Below are positions 10,263-20,431 of a stretch of 64,000 bases of DNA, in pieces; the stretch's first letter is position 1; every line of letters starts with the position of its first letter. Origin of the DNA: Bathynomus jamesi (Eukaryota > Arthropoda > Malacostraca > Isopoda > Cirolanidae). The notes below the pieces were generated by a model, which did no database searches, was not told where the DNA came from, and worked only from the letters and a program-made list of their open reading frames with translations. Both the position numbers and the translations under genes were made by a program. The DNA lies in the NCBI GenBank assembly GCA_023014485.1, contig JAJOZX010005517.1, positions 231,501 to 295,500 of the forward strand, read 5' to 3'.

Positions 10263-11618
10263 ATCCAAATTACACCCCAGACAAACCATAGCGAAAACCG
10301 AACTGAATAAGGATTTTGGAATGAGTATGCATTATTGGAGATTCAAAATGCACGTCTCTGATTGGTCGGATAAGGTAACATGAAACAAAAACCAGATTTA
10401 ATTGGCTGATTTGACCTATGTTTCCTAATTTTGCCACGAGATGTCTCCCCATAAAACTGGAGAGGACGAGGACCAGCAAAATTTTAACAGCGGAAAGAGG
10501 TAAACACTCGGTCAATGGCCTATAATGGCTGCTTTTTACGTCTAAATTTTTTTTTTTTCTGTAAAAAATTATTACATTTCCTTGATTTTTATCAGTTTCC
10601 CCGAGGTTTCAAGGTGTCCTGAATACGAATTTATATGTTAAATTGTCATAGAATGTCTCCTTCCATCGAAAGCGAACAAAGCATTAAAACGAATATTAAC
10701 CAAAAAGTGCATAACTTTTTTAATCTTCATCTAGGGCACATGACGAATCAAGTTTTCAAAGTCGAAACCACACGAACAGCACGTCATAATTCTATCACAA
10801 ACACGACCAAACTGAGGTATTACTCAAACTGAATCCAATTAGAAAAAAAAAATAGCTAGAACAGAAACCAACCAACTAATTAAGCTGCAGAGTAGCGAAA
10901 AAATAGCCCAATCAGAAAAACGTCACGTCAAATGGATATCGTTCATTAAATAATATCTCCATAAATATGATCGACCGAAAACAATTTTACTTAAAGGAAA
11001 GGTTTATTTATTATTTTCTACGCATTGCAATAATTTTTATTAGAAACCGAGGTGATGGGGATATTGTATACAATTACCAAAACCATTTATGGTTCCGGTT
11101 CCAGATCGCACTAGCGAAACTCTTATTGCGAAAATAAAGGAGTTGATTGCGCCCGGGACAAAAATCATTTCAGACTGTTGGGCCTCGTATTCATCTATCT
11201 CGGTCGAAGGGTACGAACACGAAACCGTGAATCATAGCAGAAATTTTGTGGACCCAGAAACAGGTGCCAACACTCAAAATATAGAACGTAGCTGGCCAGA
11301 CGCACGGACAAGGATTCCACGATTCGGACGCAAGGAGGAGCACTACGATGGATACCTTGCTATGGCATTATTTGTCAGGAGATTCCCTCGAGTTCCTCTG
11401 CGGTTTCATGAATTTCTGCTGGCAGCCACTGACCTTCATCCACCACAGTAAGGTAAGCCTAAAATCATGATAAGGGGGGGTCGAGGGGGGGCTGCGCCCC
11501 CTCGTTAACTTAGGTTAGGTTAATTATTTATTTGCACAGTTTTATGCATCCTCTAGTACTATTTGATGTGTAAAAAATTTTCGGAATAAATACATCCGGT
11601 AATGTAAATAATTACCAT

Positions 11619-11876
11619 GTTTTTTCCTCCAAAACATGCTAAAACCATTGGTTTCCTGTTGTTTAGGATAAATCTGACCATCGCTATTACAGTAAATTAT
11701 TGCTTGTGCTGTGTTCCTCCACCCAAAACCCACGGTTCCCACGGTGGTCCCCCCAGATTGTAGGAGGGGTTGGGGGGTACAATCACTTCAAGCAATAATT
11801 TACTGTAATTGCGATGGTCACATTCATCCTAAACAACAGGAAACCAATAGTTTTAACATGTTTTGGTGGAAAAAAC
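11619..11876. repeat. Imperfect inverted repeat at the Merlin A 3' side
   Basis: Arms of about 88 bp (11619-11707 and 11788-11876) are reverse complements with a few mismatches; for example TTTACTGTAAT in the right arm answers ATTACAGTAAA in the left. The 80-bp centre has GGTTCCCACGGTGGTCCCCCC. It may be a MITE inserted in Merlin A or part of its sub-terminal structure. Confidence 0.75.
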
Positions 11877-11915
11877 ACAAAAATTGAGGTGGCGCCCCTA
11901 TTCTGAGCCGTTACC

Positions 11916-12668
11916 TTTCTAGCGTGCTTGGGCCTACGCGGAATAAACTCCCTTTCGAAATTAAAAAAAACTTTATTTAAACGCCCCCCAATGAAAATTT
12001 GCGTCATTACCCATAAATAAATTATCCCAGTCTACTACTCTCATCCTGTCCGCAAAACTATCAAAATTAGCCCTACGAAAATCAGGGACTTCTTTCACGT
12101 TACTATCCTTACTGTTTTCTATCAGTAGCTTAAACCTAATAATTTGGTGATCACTACATCCCAAAACTCTCACCTACTTCCAAACCTTCGACTATATTTT
12201 CGTCGTTCGTCATCACCACGTCTAAAATATTGTCACCGCGCGTTGGTTCGGTAACCATCTGTTGTAAAAAATTATCTTCCATGAACTCAGTCTCAAACCC
12301 TCCTCATTACCAGTAAAAGTCTCTCAATTAACGTTAGGGCAGTTAAAGTCTCCGACAACTATACTATCCCGATTATTAATAAAGTTACCAAGAAGTGTGT
12401 AAAATCTAGTGTCGATATCGAGGGGTTGAATAGGAGGTCTATAAACAACAACGAAATTAAAGATAATACTTCGCGCCCTAACTTCAACGCATATCGCATT
12501 AATTGCTGCCGGAAAACCTATCTTAACCTCGATAGCCTAAGGGAATTACGAATGTACAACAAAACGCAGCCACCAATCCTATGTAACCTATCATTAGTAA
12601 AAAGTTTAAAACCCGCTATATCAAGTCCCGAGTCACGGTATTTAACCACGTTTCGGTTATCGCAACTA
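11916..12668 (-). pseudogene. Endonuclease continuation of CR1-like copy 2
   Basis: Read leftward from 12668, the frame gives the AP-endonuclease core: GFKLFTNDR with RIGGCVLLYIRNSL near 12640-12530, YRPP near 12435, GDFNCPNVN near 12350-12325, LDVVMTN (12225-12205), then SDHQIIRF at 12165-12142 and the start of the linker. These are metal-binding and catalytic blocks of LINE endonucleases, which nick target DNA for reverse transcription. Small frame changes interrupt the reading. The right side ends at the mariner derivative and the left at Merlin A. Confidence 0.75.
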
Positions 12669-13051
12669 CAGGGTGGGCCGTAAGTTTCCATACATAGGAA
12701 AATAAACATTTTTTTATGGACAACCATTTTTATTTATATAATATGCTCTACATGGTTGCCATTGTTTTGAAAACACATTTCAATACGTGTTCCCCACTGT
12801 TGATGAACACGCATTAGCACAGTTGACGTTATGCTTGTAATGGCGTTGGTGATACGTTCCTTTAGATGATTTATGTCTCGTATCTTTTCCTGATACACCA
12901 TGGCCTTCAAGTGCCCCCAAAGATAGAAATCAAGGGGGGTGAGATCTGGGGATCTGGGAGGCCACTCCACAGGACCACGCCGACCAATCCAAGCATCCGG
13001 AAACTGCATCCGGAAATTTTTCCTATGTATGGAAACTTACGGCCCACCCTG
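12669..13051 (-). mobile_element. Mariner MLE-A, internally deleted derivative
   Basis: The termini are CAGGGTGGGCCGTAAG from 12669 and its complement ending at 13051, each next to TA. Compared with the full copy at 27065-28248 it keeps both ends and the last 90 or so transposase codons (13009-12734; WIGRRGPVEW, then TPLDFYLWGH) but lacks the N-terminal and central catalytic parts. It is 383 bp long and cannot encode an active enzyme. Its remaining C-terminal frame is open, unlike that of the full copy. Confidence 0.9.
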
Positions 13052-13760
13052 TATATTGGAGTTCCCAGAATAAATTATCGCCTTGAATTCGTTCAATTTA
13101 TTTCTAATACTTCGCGTGTTACAATAAAAGACGTTTAAAATATTTTTTACCACGAATCGGCGTTTTAAACTATTTTTCACGTTTATAGAGGGCTTCGACC
13201 TATACATCTTTCGAAGGTTCTCATCGATTAACCTACCTAGCCTAGCATTCCCTATTTCATTGAAATGCACCCTATCTTTTATAAAAAGGCTAGGATCACT
13301 AAATTCTGACCACAGTTCTACGAAGGGTACATTTTCCTGAGCGCAAACCTCTTTTAGCTTTGTGTTCAAAAATATTGTTTTTAACGTAATCCTAAGACCT
13401 AAACCGTGTCTAGGGGTAATACCAAGCACTAAAGACCCATCTGACCTTGCTTTCACGGACCTAATTAACCCCTTGTATCTCTTCAAAAGGTCAGGTACTC
13501 TCGTATTGAGCCTATAGGAGTTGTTGGCCCCGCCACCTACCATCGTTACCAACATCGAGTGACGGGAGGCAACATCATTCCTATCTACTTCATCTCTAAT
13601 TTTGTCAACCCTGGCCCCTGGTAGCAGACCCTCCGCCTTTTGGTTGGATTCCGTTCAACGAACTCCTTATCCATATGACGCACTAAGGAGTCCCCAATTA
13701 AAGTCGTTTCCCCCTCGTTCACATCCCTATCCAACTGGGCGAAAGGGTTCGAAACCTCGA
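13052..13760 (-). pseudogene. SGNH/GDSL esterase joined in frame to LINE endonuclease start
   Basis: From about 13740 the minus strand reads TLIGDSLVRHMDKEF, a GDSL block I carrying the nucleophile serine. A frame change near 13625 is followed by MLVTMVGGGANNSYR at 13555 (block III-like position), LVLGITPRHG, and DRVHFNEIGNARLG (about 13295-13254) with the catalytic aspartate-histidine pattern of block V. The same frame then runs without a stop through a basic segment (NSLKRRFVVKN) into VFYCNTRSIRNKLNEF, the conserved endonuclease start. ORF1 esterases are known in CR1-type LINEs; continuity with the endonuclease is what is odd here. An ORF1 stop lost by mutation would be the simplest alternative. 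Confidence 0.7.
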
Positions 13761-14150
13761 TAGGCGGGGGATTCCTATCACCTAACGTACGTGACCTAGC
13801 TTCACCTTAACTACTCTAAATTCCTCCCCGTCTACTAATCTCGGCCTACCTTAACCCCTTCAACTCTATCTAACCTTCCCGATAAGCTACCTCTACTCGA
13901 AACTAGGTTCCTAACCTCACCCTTCAACTTACTAACGTTTTCAACATTAGTATAGGTTCAGCTTTCGTCAACTGTAAGCCTACCCGTGCCCTCATCAACC
14001 GATATCTCAGTAATCGCCATAGGACCGCCGTTGTAATCTTTAAAATCAGTATACACCGATTAACCCCACACCTAGCACACGACGCTTTCTACGACGGTAT
14101 CGCGCAAGTTATAGCAGTTAACGTTTATAACCGTCACAAGTTAAATTAAG

Positions 14151-14588
14151 CAGGCACGCTTTGAAAACTTCTAAATCACTAAAAACCACTAATATTCGAT
14201 TACTTAACTATAACAATGTGAATATAAAAGCAAGTATATAAAATTCAGAACTTTCCAACAGTAAATTTATCGGCAATATCCAAAAGTAGAAACAATATCA
14301 GAGAGCCCAGGGAATACGTCCGCTCAGTAAGGGGTCTGGTTGACAAATGATGATCCTTTATAAAGATACATTGAAGCGGTAGGCCACAATAAAATACACC
14401 TTCGCACAATGGCATAAGAAAGGGGAAAAGAGGAAGAGAGTTGTTTAATTTAAACAAAAAAGAAAAATTAAATTAAAGGTTTGCCATTACAATTTGGCGA
14501 CCATCAAAATGCAGATAAGATTAGAATGGATAAGAACAGAAAATAATTATTACAAAAATCTAATCTAATATCTCTCTCTGTGTACATA
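14151..14588. other. Interval without recognised gene
   Basis: AT-rich. Short open stretches on both strands match nothing I know. The 5' end of CR1 copy 2 may lie in this interval. Confidence 0.4.
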
Positions 14589-14980
14589 CAGGGTGTCGCT
14601 CAGAAGTCTGGACTCATAGGGAAAATAGACATTATATTTTTAAAGTGAAACAAACAAATTTCTAATGTCATTTTTACAGTACATGTTTCAGGAAAGAAAA
14701 TACCCTGATGGCTCAGTATATCAATCAAGAGAAGGTAGAACTGGTATTGCTACATGTTTCCGGAAAAAGCCAGAGGGAGGCATGTTCGTGAAATAATTGA
14801 CATGCCTCCTTCTGGCTTTTTCCGGAAACATGTAGCAATACTAGTTCCACCTTCTCTTGATTGGTATACTGAGACACCAGGGTATTTTTTTCCTGAAATA
14901 TGTAAAACTGACATTACAAATGTATTGTTTCACTTTAAAAATGTATATTTTCCCGGAGTCCAGACTTCTGGGACACCCTG
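14589..14980. mobile_element. Palindromic mariner-like MITE
   Basis: Termini CAGGGTGTCGCTCAGA and CAGGGTGTCCCAGAAG face inward and are flanked by TA on both sides. The whole 392 bp is an imperfect palindrome with a centre near 14790. The best-matched inner arms read CATGTTTCCGGAAAAAGC and complement. It has no coding capacity. The TA duplication and CAGGG terminus suggest mobilisation by a mariner/Tc1 enzyme. Confidence 0.8.
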
Positions 14981-15004
14981 TATATATATATATATATATA
15001 TATA

Positions 15005-15150
15005 TAGCTTCCCTCACCAGCTATCTGCTAAGTAGATAAGACCCAGCTTTGGGACAGGGTCTAGGGTTTAAGTGGGAAGATTTAAACCCTAGACCCTGTC
15101 CCAAAGATGGGTCATATCTGCTAAGCAGATGGCTGGTGAGGAAAGCTATA
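15005..15150. repeat. Palindrome in AT-rich DNA
   Basis: Arms (about 15005-15075 and 15083-15150) contain AGCTTCCCTCACCAGC, CTGTCCCAAAG-type and AAACCCTAGACC motifs in mirrored order. The arms differ by small changes. There is no coding content. Confidence 0.75.
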
Positions 15151-15238
15151 TTTTGAGGCCTATTTGCTAGTGACCCGTTGCCCACAATGGGTTTCCTTAG
15201 CACATGACCTGGACTTTGAGATGGCAATAGGTTTTTCG

Positions 15239-15438
15239 GCTCACCTGAAGATCCGTCACCCGAGACTTTTTTAGTTACTTTTAAGGCTAACTAGCGAAAA
15301 TATCACGACCTAACCTAACCAATCGTCAAGGGTGTACAGTTGACCTAACGATTGGTTAGATTAAGTCGTGATATTTTCGTTAGCTAGCCTTATAAAGCTA
15401 ACTGAAAAAGGCTGGGGTGACGGATGTTCAGGTGATCC
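15239..15438. mobile_element. Palindromic MITE-P, copy 1
   Basis: A 200-bp imperfect palindrome. The core contains AAGGCTAACTAGCG, CCTAACCTAACCAATCGTC, a short AAGGGTGTACAGTTGA centre, and the mirrored sequence. A second copy at 55463-55665 shares the core and the outer GGATCA ends, so this is a dispersed family rather than a local accident. Its arms contain CCTAACC, like telomere-type repeats. Confidence 0.85.
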
Positions 15439-15682
15439 GGTTTTTCTTATGTAGAATTTAAATCTGAATCTATTTTCTTCTATGGTATTTCTTGTGCAAA
15501 TTGATATTAACGGAGATATAAGCAATTTTTGGATCGATTAAAATCGATTGAAATCAGCGTGTCGACAATGACGTATGGTTTGTCAACCGTGACGTGTGGG
15601 AGGATTGAGAGAGTTTCTTTGCGCATGTGTAGTTGTATTTTCCGCGAAGAAAACGACATTGAGCTCCAAATTCAAATTCATC

Positions 15683-15814
15683 ATGGCCGGTGTGTGTACT
15701 GGTTGTGACCTCTCCTATTACAACGTTATTAAGCAGTGTTTCGACGATAACGAAGCCGCTGTTAAGATATTTCAGCAGCACGGAGTACTGTATTCGTTGG
15801 TTAGGTTAGGTTAG
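15683..15814 (+). pseudogene. Possible Merlin-type N-terminal fragment
   Basis: The frame from the ATG at 15683 (MAGVCTGCDLSYYNVI, then DDNEAAVKIFQQHGVL) resembles the start of the Merlin A protein at 8801 (MASVCDCC, then LIKLLADHKL) in spacing and helix pattern. It ends in a TTAGG tract. The resemblance is weak and could be chance. Confidence 0.3.
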
Positions 15815-15843
15815 ATGGTTAAGTCAGGTTAGGTTAGGTTGGG
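15797..15843. repeat. TTAGG-type degenerate repeat tract
   Basis: GGTTAGGTTAGGTTAG, a short break, then GGTTAGGTTAGGTTGGG. An interstitial, degenerate arthropod telomere-type motif. Weaker runs occur near 11507-11522, 18303-18350 and 43941-43968. Confidence 0.7.
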
Positions 15844-16112
15844 TTTTTTAGGTTTGATAGTGCCACTACGGCTAGGAACACGCCCTCTTTTATCCCACAA
15901 TTTCCCTCGACTTCAAAGCCCTGCCCACTTCCGGAAACTTCAAAATCGTAGGATGGGGGAGGGGGGAGTCATATCTCCACAACCGCTCATTTGCACAAGA
16001 AATGAAGGTCAGATTCGCACAAAACAGTGAAATACACCAGAAAAAAATTTCATGCCAAAGTCCAGATCATGTGCTAAAACGAATATTTACCGAGTTCCTT
16101 GTTCTATGCACG

Positions 16113-16152
<40 letters not shown>

Positions 16153-16158
16153 CATTAG

Positions 16159-16198
<40 letters not shown>

Positions 16199-16303
16199 TA
16201 TAACTGCAATGACCGCGCAGTATATAAATGAATAGAAACGACATAAGTGTTAAGGAACGTTTCTGCACACGAGGAGGAGAGATAACGAATAATGAAAAAT
16301 GAG

Positions 16304-16375
16304 GCGAACCGCCCGGGAATCGAACCCAGGGCCTTCCAATTGCCGGTTGGACGCTCTACCATTATGCTACGGTCC
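16304..16375 (-). tRNA. tRNA-like head of SINE-B unit 1 (not a functional tRNA)
   Basis: A-box TAGCATAATGGTAGAGCG, and T-arm CTGGGTTCGATTCCCGG with a paired stem. The anticodon region CCAACCGGCAATTGG folds but lacks the invariant U33 (C instead) and would expose GGC. Being repeated with SINE flanks argues for a SINE promoter rather than a gene. Confidence 0.55.
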
Positions 16376-16566
16376 TCACTCAATCACAAATCGAAATTCT
16401 CCCACATAGGGCAGAAACCAATGCCCTGAGAGGGCACCCTCGCAAATCGTGAATATGCGCATATAACTGCAATGACCGCGCAGTATATAAATGAATAGAA
16501 ACGACATAAGTGTTAAGGAACGTTTCTGCACACGAGGAGGAGAGATAACGAATAATGAAAAATGAG

Positions 16567-16638
16567 GCGAACCGCCCGGGAATCGAACCCAGGGCCTTCC
16601 AATTGCCGGTTGGACGCTCTACCATTATGCTACGGACC
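16567..16638 (-). tRNA. tRNA-like head of SINE-B unit 2 (not a functional tRNA)
   Basis: Same sequence as unit 1 except for small changes near the acceptor side. It carries the pol III A and B boxes. Confidence 0.55.
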
Positions 16639-16796
16639 TCACTCAATCACAAATCGAAATTCTCCCACATAGGGCAGAAACCAATGCCCTGAGAGGTCAT
16701 TGCAGTTATATGCGCATATTCACGATTTGCGAGGGTGCCCTCTCAGGGCATTGGTTTCTGCCCTATGTGGGAGAATTTCGATTTGTGATTGAGTGA

Positions 16797-16868
16797 GGTC
16801 CGTAGCATAATGGTAGGGCGTCCAACCGGCAATTGGAAGGCCCTGGGTTCGATTCCCGGGCGGTTCGC
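16797..16868 (+). tRNA. tRNA-like head of SINE-B unit 3 (not a functional tRNA)
   Basis: Inverted copy of the heads of units 1 and 2. The A-box end reads GTAGGGCG instead of GTAGAGCG. The B-box GGTTCGATTCC is intact. Confidence 0.55.
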
Positions 16869-16964
16869 CTCATTTTTCATTATTCGTTATCTCTCCTCCT
16901 CGTGTGCAGAAACGTTCCTTAACACTTATGTCGTTTCTATTCATATATATATATATATATATAT

Positions 16965-19062
16965 AAAAATTCCATTAGTAATTTTGTCCTGTGCAAAGAT
17001 AAAAAAAAACCTTGGACAAAAGATTTTAATTATTAAACAGATTTTTAGCGAAAACCCACACAAGATTACGAATATGAAACAATGGATATTTCTTGCAATA
17101 AAATTCCATAATACTCAAATTGAACTGAAGAGAATTTTGGAATGAAACAAAAGAAGACAAGTCTTTTGTTCGGTTAAGATTAGTTTAGGAGAATTCTATT
17201 CATAAATATTTTATCATTTTGCAGTCTATGATTATTTTAATCAATACATTTTTTTTAATAAAATATTAAATATATTTCTTGGACTAATATTAGGTTTTGG
17301 GGACACCAGATTTCGGTGATCCGTTCATTTCTCCATCGGATCAATCAGTCTTATGTCAGAGTTAGGTTGCACTAGGTTATGTGATGGTTTAGGTTGGTTT
17401 GTTATTTCCCACGTGACAAATTTTCGGCCATTCAGGATATTTGCAAGAAATTTAAACTTTGTCAAAAACGTGGTACCCCCGAAACTTAATAGTTACCATA
17501 TATTGTTGTTGGTTGATGCATCGGCAAACAATATAAATTATATGGTATTAGTGGTATTAGCAAAAACAATTAAATGAACCAAGGGTTCTCAACGAATTTC
17601 GTCGGTATCTCCCCGTCGCTTCTGGAGGTGGCTACAATTCACTCAGCGCGCGCACGTGCACAAACACACACACACACACACACAAAAAAAAAAAGTGCTC
17701 TGACCCTGCAATCTGACAAACCCAAGTTTTTGAGCCACTTCACTGGTATACACAAATGAAACCCCTCCGTGATATGACCTTAGCTATCGCGAATTACCGG
17801 GATTAATTCACCATTAATCCCGGTAAAATTTTCAACGATTTTTTTGAATTTTAAAGTCTTGAGGAATACCATATTTTATTTATGGAAACCTTTAATAATT
17901 TTTGCAAATTACCATAAATGACTCGTTGGTTATATGAGCTTCGAACGAAAGTTGTTTGATTTGACTTTGAAAACATTCAAATGAATCATTTAAGATTGTA
18001 AAGTCGGAAAGAAAGATTAATTAATGTCAGGAAAGATGAATATATGAACAGAACGCGTATAAAAGGTGAATTAACGAACAAATTACTGCATTCTACTAAG
18101 TGGCATTACGGAATTACGAGTGTGTGTGTTTGTGTGTGTGTTCTTAGCTATTCTACGGAACCAGGACATTCTTCCGATACACAGAAAGCCCATCGCGACA
18201 CGAACGTGCGTATCGTGAGATTAGCAGTGTCGTCGTAGTTTCAGACTTAATTTTTGAATGAAAATCATATCATTAAAAAAGGAGATATAATGAAGTTCAG
18301 GCTGGTTTAGTTTAGGTTACGTTAGGCTAGGTTTGGTTAGGTTGAGTTAATTAAGTTAAATGTTGCCAACCACAATTGAAAATGTAAAAATGTAGCAGTT
18401 TTGTGAGGTAGCCAAACATGTGTGTGTGTGTGTGTGTGCGTGTGTAAAATGTCCCACCATCGTGAATAAAGATTTTTACTTGTCCGCCAAGTGGGAAAGC
18501 TTGGAGACCGCTGACATTCAAAGAATAAAGAATAATACAACACAAACACAAAAAAAAAGTCGACAGTTTTACACAAGAATCTAAATTTGAAATAAATTTA
18601 TTGTCCAAGAGGAAGATATGATGGAAAAATTATTGAAAGTATAGGAAGCAATAAAGTTATCTTTTGACATGAATGATAATGCAAACAACAAGAAGGAACG
18701 CTTTGTTAATGCAACATGATCAATTGTGTGAGGAAGGAAAAGTGTATTGAATAAATGAGCAGCAACAAGAAGATAAAACAGATATTGTGAATCAAGTTCA
18801 TTCGGTGGATTTTGTAGAATATGTAGTCAGTATAAGTCAATATTAAGTTGATGATATGTAAATAAAATACACCAGAAATCATGTAAAATGTTAATGATTT
18901 TAGTGTAATAAAAGACGAAAGCTAGAAGCATTTTGATAAAACTTATTAGTCATGGTCTACGTTTCGTTTGTTTTGGATCCATTTTCAAGACTAAAAGACA
19001 CTGAGTACAATTACAGATAAAGCTTAAAACAAACTATACAAAAATAAATACTGAATTTCATG
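16965..19062. other. AT-rich interval without recognised gene
   Basis: Contains a (CA)n run at 17665-17684, (GT)n at 18119-18140 and 18418-18443, degenerate TTAGG-like text at 18303-18350, and a short perfect stem (TTACCGGGATTAA with its complement, 17795-17828). Open stretches across the dinucleotide runs are artefacts of the repeats. Confidence 0.5.
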
Positions 19063-19080
19063 TACACGCACACACGCACG

Positions 19081-19140
<60 letters not shown>

Positions 19141-19148
19141 TATATATA

Positions 19149-19190
<42 letters not shown>
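19063..19190. repeat. Compound (CA)n-(TA)n microsatellite
   Basis: A CA-rich run (19063-19136) passes directly into a TA run (19139-19190) that abuts the Tc1 element and appears to have replaced its outermost bases. Confidence 0.95.
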
Positions 19191-19192
<2 letters not shown>

Positions 19193-20429
19193 CAAAAATA
19201 AATATACGCTTTTTGTTTTTCCAAAGTTCTTTGATTTGATAATAAAAGTCAATAAATAATAACAAATGTATTGAACCAATATATTTAGGATCGAGTTGCT
19301 TTCCTCTTCGCATTATGTAAAGCTGACACATATTCTGGCATTCTATTGATGAGCTTTGCTATTTGTTCTTGTGGTATTACAGCCCATTCTTCTTTTATGG
19401 CTTTGACGAGACTTTTACTGGATGTAGGCTTTGGTTGCCTCTTCTTAATGACCAATCTGACATGTATCACGCATGTTCTATTGGATTCATATCCGGGCAT
19501 TGACCTAACCATGGAAGACGTTCAATTCCATGGCTGTCATGCCACCTCTGCCTAGAGAGAGCGATATCAGCTGTGGCACCATCTTTTATCAATGCATTTT
19601 GGTGTGGAGATACATTTTTATTGGAATAAATGGGGAGCATTCCAGAATATTGCATATTTAGCTAAATTAATACGTCCTATACCGACCATCATCTCTGTTC
19701 GTTCATTGATCCAAATTGTACCCCGCACCATTACAGAAAGCCCGACATATTCTACCTTAGCTTGCTGATGCCTCAGAGAAAATTCTTGGGGTGGATTCGT
19801 CCATACCCACACACGCCCACTGTCTGGAAATGAGGCAAACCAAGACTCATCCGAAAGGATTATGGTGTTGCAAAAGGTAGAATCACGTGTCACCATCGAT
19901 GCTGCCCAATGCTTCCGACGGGGGATGCTGCGAAGGGGTGAGGATGAGCTTCCTTGTAGCTGCTATACAATAGTAGCCCATGCGGTGAAGATATTGACTG
20001 ATGGCTCTACAGCTAACCTTAACTCGAATAGCCAATTCAGTAATAGTTTGATGAGGGTTCATTTCTGCACGTCTTCTAACAGCAGGAAGCGTTCTTCCTG
20101 GTGGACCTGGACGGCCAGAATGATTAGCAACTGTTGTTTCTTGGGTATTCTTAAACCGCAAAATTATTCTGTTAATTGTTAATTGTTGATAAAGCCTTCG
20201 TGAAATCCCCCCTTGACTTTGCTCTGTTCTTAAAGTTCAGTAATTCGACATCTTGTGAGATCTGTCAATTTCCGGTAACCTCTGCCTCGTGACATTGTGA
20301 AATGCACACTATTTTATCTTTAAACTTTACCGTGCCCTGAAAACTTGGCTTCAGTAAATTATCTATATCCATTTTTTACAAGTTTAAGGACGGTCATCGA
20401 GGTGTCTGTTTACGTTTGTGAACCCTCTG
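19191..20429 (-). mobile_element. Tc1-like transposon
   Basis: The right end reads CAGAGGGTTCACAAACG inward from 20429, followed by TA. The left end matches the same family from TGACAAAAATAAATA onward but lacks the outer CAGAGGGT, where the TA microsatellite intrudes. It encodes a broken Tc1 transposase. The deletion derivatives at 30817-31046 and 49325-49549 share its ends. Confidence 0.85.
19285..20300 (-). pseudogene. Tc1 transposase (DD34E type), broken
   Basis: An ATG near 20295 begins MSRGRGYRKLTDLTRCRI, the first helix-turn-helix, but a stop follows within 25 codons. The second DNA-binding region with GRPGPPGRTLP lies near 20115-20080. The catalytic part has IILSDESWFASFPDSG near 19855-19810 (first aspartate), DGATADIAL near 19590 (second aspartate position) and CPDMNPIEHA near 19497-19467 (glutamate). 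At least three frame changes or stops separate the blocks. The triad residues are visible, so this is a recently inactivated copy. The C-terminus ends at 19285. Confidence 0.8.
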
Positions 20430-20431
20430 TA

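Larger units (their letters stand above)
9363..11078 (-). mobile_element. Merlin transposon B, nested in Merlin A
   Basis: The termini GGTAATTGTATACAACA (from 9363) and GGTAATTGTATACAATA (inward from 11078) continue as matching inverted repeats of about 30 bp ending CACCTC. An 8-bp near-duplication flanks it (AAAACTAT at 9355-9362, AAAACCAT at 11079-11086), as expected for Merlin. It encodes the N-terminal half of a Merlin transposase on the minus strand, while the catalytic half is replaced by a fold-back sequence and CCTAA repeats. Confidence 0.8.
8801..11448 (+). pseudogene. Merlin transposase (ISXO2-like DDE), interrupted
   Basis: The first part starts at the ATG at 8801 and contains a zinc-ribbon-like region (CLSCDS, then FRCDR and RRRCRF) up to 9061. 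After a frame change the protein resumes at about 9110 with a helix-turn-helix (VSKTTVIDWF) and the first catalytic block, IVEIDEAKFGKRKYNRG. It is then split at 9363. The rest resumes at 11079 with VPVPDRTSETL, the second aspartate in IISDCW and the glutamate in NIERSW, ending at 11448. Ignoring the insert and one copy of its target duplication, the frame across the break is open. The DDE residues are all present; the frame change near 9065 is the main other lesion. Confidence 0.8.
8560..11915 (+). mobile_element. Merlin transposon A (hosting Merlin B)
   Basis: The termini match: GGTAATGGTTCAGAATA at 8560 and GGTAACGGCTCAGAATA read inward from 11915, both followed by GGGCGCC after one base. 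The element encodes an ISXO2/IS1595-type DDE transposase, the hallmark of the Merlin superfamily. A second Merlin sits inside the transposase at 9363-11078. No clear 8-9 bp target duplication flanks the element, which fits the rearrangement at its left border. Confidence 0.8.
6546..14150 (-). mobile_element. CR1-like non-LTR retrotransposon, copy 2, with nested insertions
   Basis: Inverted, much longer relative of copy 1. Reading leftward: remains of ORF1 (about 14150-13760), esterase plus endonuclease start (13760-13052), mariner derivative (12669-13051), endonuclease continuation (12668-11916), Merlin transposon (11915-8560), reverse transcriptase (8530-6735) and 3' tail (to about 6546). 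The 5' limit is a guess, because no second copy covers it. Relative to copy 1, about 70 bp is missing and a 26-bp piece is inverted beside the Merlin element. Confidence 0.8.
16193..16945. repeat. SINE-B array: two tandem units plus one inverted
   Basis: Unit 1 (16193-16457) and unit 2 (16458-16696) are head-to-tail on the minus strand; unit 3 (16697-16945) is inverted. Each has a tRNA-like head, AGAATTTCGATTTGTGA upstream, CATTATTCGTTATCTC downstream and a TAACTGCAATGACC terminus. The units are nearly identical. (TA)n runs flank the array (16119-16150, 16167-16195, 16945-16964). A relative is at 35337-35640. Confidence 0.85.

Noticed and set aside
16304..16868. Three functional tRNA genes
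   Set aside because: The sequences are repeated with SINE flanks, the anticodon loop lacks U33, and related heads occur at 35.4 kb; treated as SINE promoters.
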